A DNA stretch of 64,000 bases, from NCBI GenBank assembly GCA_013398015.1, contig VZRR01013779.1, forward strand, positions 1 to 64,000, read 5' to 3'. The notes under the pieces were generated by a model. The model searched no databases. It had not been told where the DNA came from and saw only the letters and a list, made by a program, of their open reading frames with translations. Source of the DNA: Oreocharis arfaki (lineage: Eukaryota > Chordata > Aves > Passeriformes > Paramythiidae). Shown here piece after piece: positions 63,301-64,000 of this stretch (position 1 is its first letter; the number at the start of each line of letters is the position of its first letter). Position numbers and translations under genes: made by a program.

Positions 63301-64000
63301 AGACCATTAATTCCGAGTAATAAAGCAAGACACGTCTTATTCACATCTTACACCGTTCTGAAGATAAACATGTTTATGAAAATTCTTGTTATGGTTTGTG
63401 TTGGTGGGGTGGGGTTAAAGAAATGACAAATTCACTTTGGAAAAAATATTTCTTCAGAATGCTTTACCCTACTTGTGCTCCCAATAGCTGTGCCTTCAAT
63501 GTGCTTGAAAAGAAATCTATATGGGCAGCAGAATCATGAGTTTTAATTTGAACAAAACAGGTGTTATAGGAGAAGCTGTGTATGAAAGCAGCAAGAAGCC
63601 TTTGAGGTTCAAGAGGCCTTTATTATCTTCCTTAGGGGCCTGTTTAGCTCTGGCACGAAAAGTAATTTATATACATTTAGTCTCCTTTATTTTCAGGGAA
63701 TAATTATTTCTTCCTGTTGCAGTTTTCCTTCTGTTGCTACTTTCTCCCTAGCGCAGTTTAACCTCTTTGTAACACATAGTTACAAAATATTGCTTGAAAC
63801 ATTAATTTCAAAGGGGTATCTCAACCTCCTTTGAAGATGGCTTTAGTTCAGTATATGCAGCATTTCTCCCACATTAAGATCTTTTTCCCAAATTTAGTTA
63901 GCTATTTTTATCAGAGATGAGTGGAACCGCTGACAGTACAATATGCAGAAAAGGCAGGATCTCACAAATGTGAGAAGGAACAGATAAGTGATGACAGCCT
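60361..64000. other. Unannotated AT-rich sequence to window end
   Basis: No supported gene. All frames are below 100 codons and without domains. The only structured item is the inverted repeat at 61092-61132. Confidence 0.6.
61092..61132. repeat. Perfect 17-bp inverted repeat, 7-nt loop
   Basis: The arm ATGCATTGTTCACATCA (61092-61108) is exactly complementary to TGATGTGAACAATGCAT (61116-61132), with loop CAATTCT. Seventeen perfect pairs with so short a loop are very unlikely by chance in any one place. No T-run follows and the arms are not those of a microRNA I know. It may be a quasi-palindrome formed by template switching, a remnant of a small inverted-repeat transposon, or a short hairpin RNA. 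The sequence just outside the arms does not extend the symmetry. Confidence 0.95.

Noticed and set aside
1..64000. CRISPR arrays, operons, prophage or bacterial genes
   Set aside because: No regularly spaced direct repeats and no dense long ORFs; base composition and LINE content show vertebrate DNA.

Overview
The window looks like vertebrate, most probably avian, nuclear DNA from a gene-poor, AT-rich region (intergenic desert or the inside of a very long intron). The best taxonomic marker is a CR1 LINE at 45511-46262. Its 3' end, read on the minus strand, has the usual bird CR1 tail (a 'TTGGGTTGGAAGGGAC'-type block next to an ATTCTAT-type end). There are no bacterial signs: no packed ORFs, no operons, no rRNA. 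The open frames are short (the longest is 181 aa, in a GC-rich block), overlap on both strands and match no conserved gene I recognise. I found no exon that I would call with confidence, so no host gene is annotated.

Layout. 1-13 kb: plain AT-rich sequence with one CR1/L3-type 3' fragment at 3335-3510 and small simple repeats. 13-18.5 kb: a TA microsatellite, two diverged copies of an unidentified element of roughly 220 bp in the same orientation (13943-14174 and 17168-17380), a GC-rich block at 15893-16190, and a possible MIR-like SINE scrap at 18330-18420. 20-31 kb: a CR1/L3 3' scrap (20838-20960), a 24-bp poly-T tract, a C-rich block (26440-26680) beside an old CR1/L3 copy (26800-27345), a probable solo retroviral LTR on the minus strand (28732-29254, flanked by the direct repeat AAGTTAA), and a 38-bp tandem duplication (30316-30391). 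31-45 kb: one CR1/L3 reverse-transcriptase fragment (31430-31625), otherwise unannotated. 45.5-46.3 kb: the avian CR1 copy with an in-frame 14-codon internal duplication. 51-52.5 kb: two weak exon candidates. 56.5-58.0 kb: a long, very old CR1/L3 copy on the minus strand. 59.9-60.4 kb: an L2-clade LINE fragment. 61.09 kb: a perfect 17-bp inverted repeat with a 7-nt loop.

There is no set of genes working together here. The window is mainly a record of retroelement insertions of very different ages (L2 clade and CR1/L3, then avian CR1, then the LTR) in otherwise unassigned sequence. Element matches rest on recalled family sequence patterns, not on a search. I did not find a convincing new biological system. 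The most unexplained signal is the pair of related elements at 13.9 and 17.2 kb.
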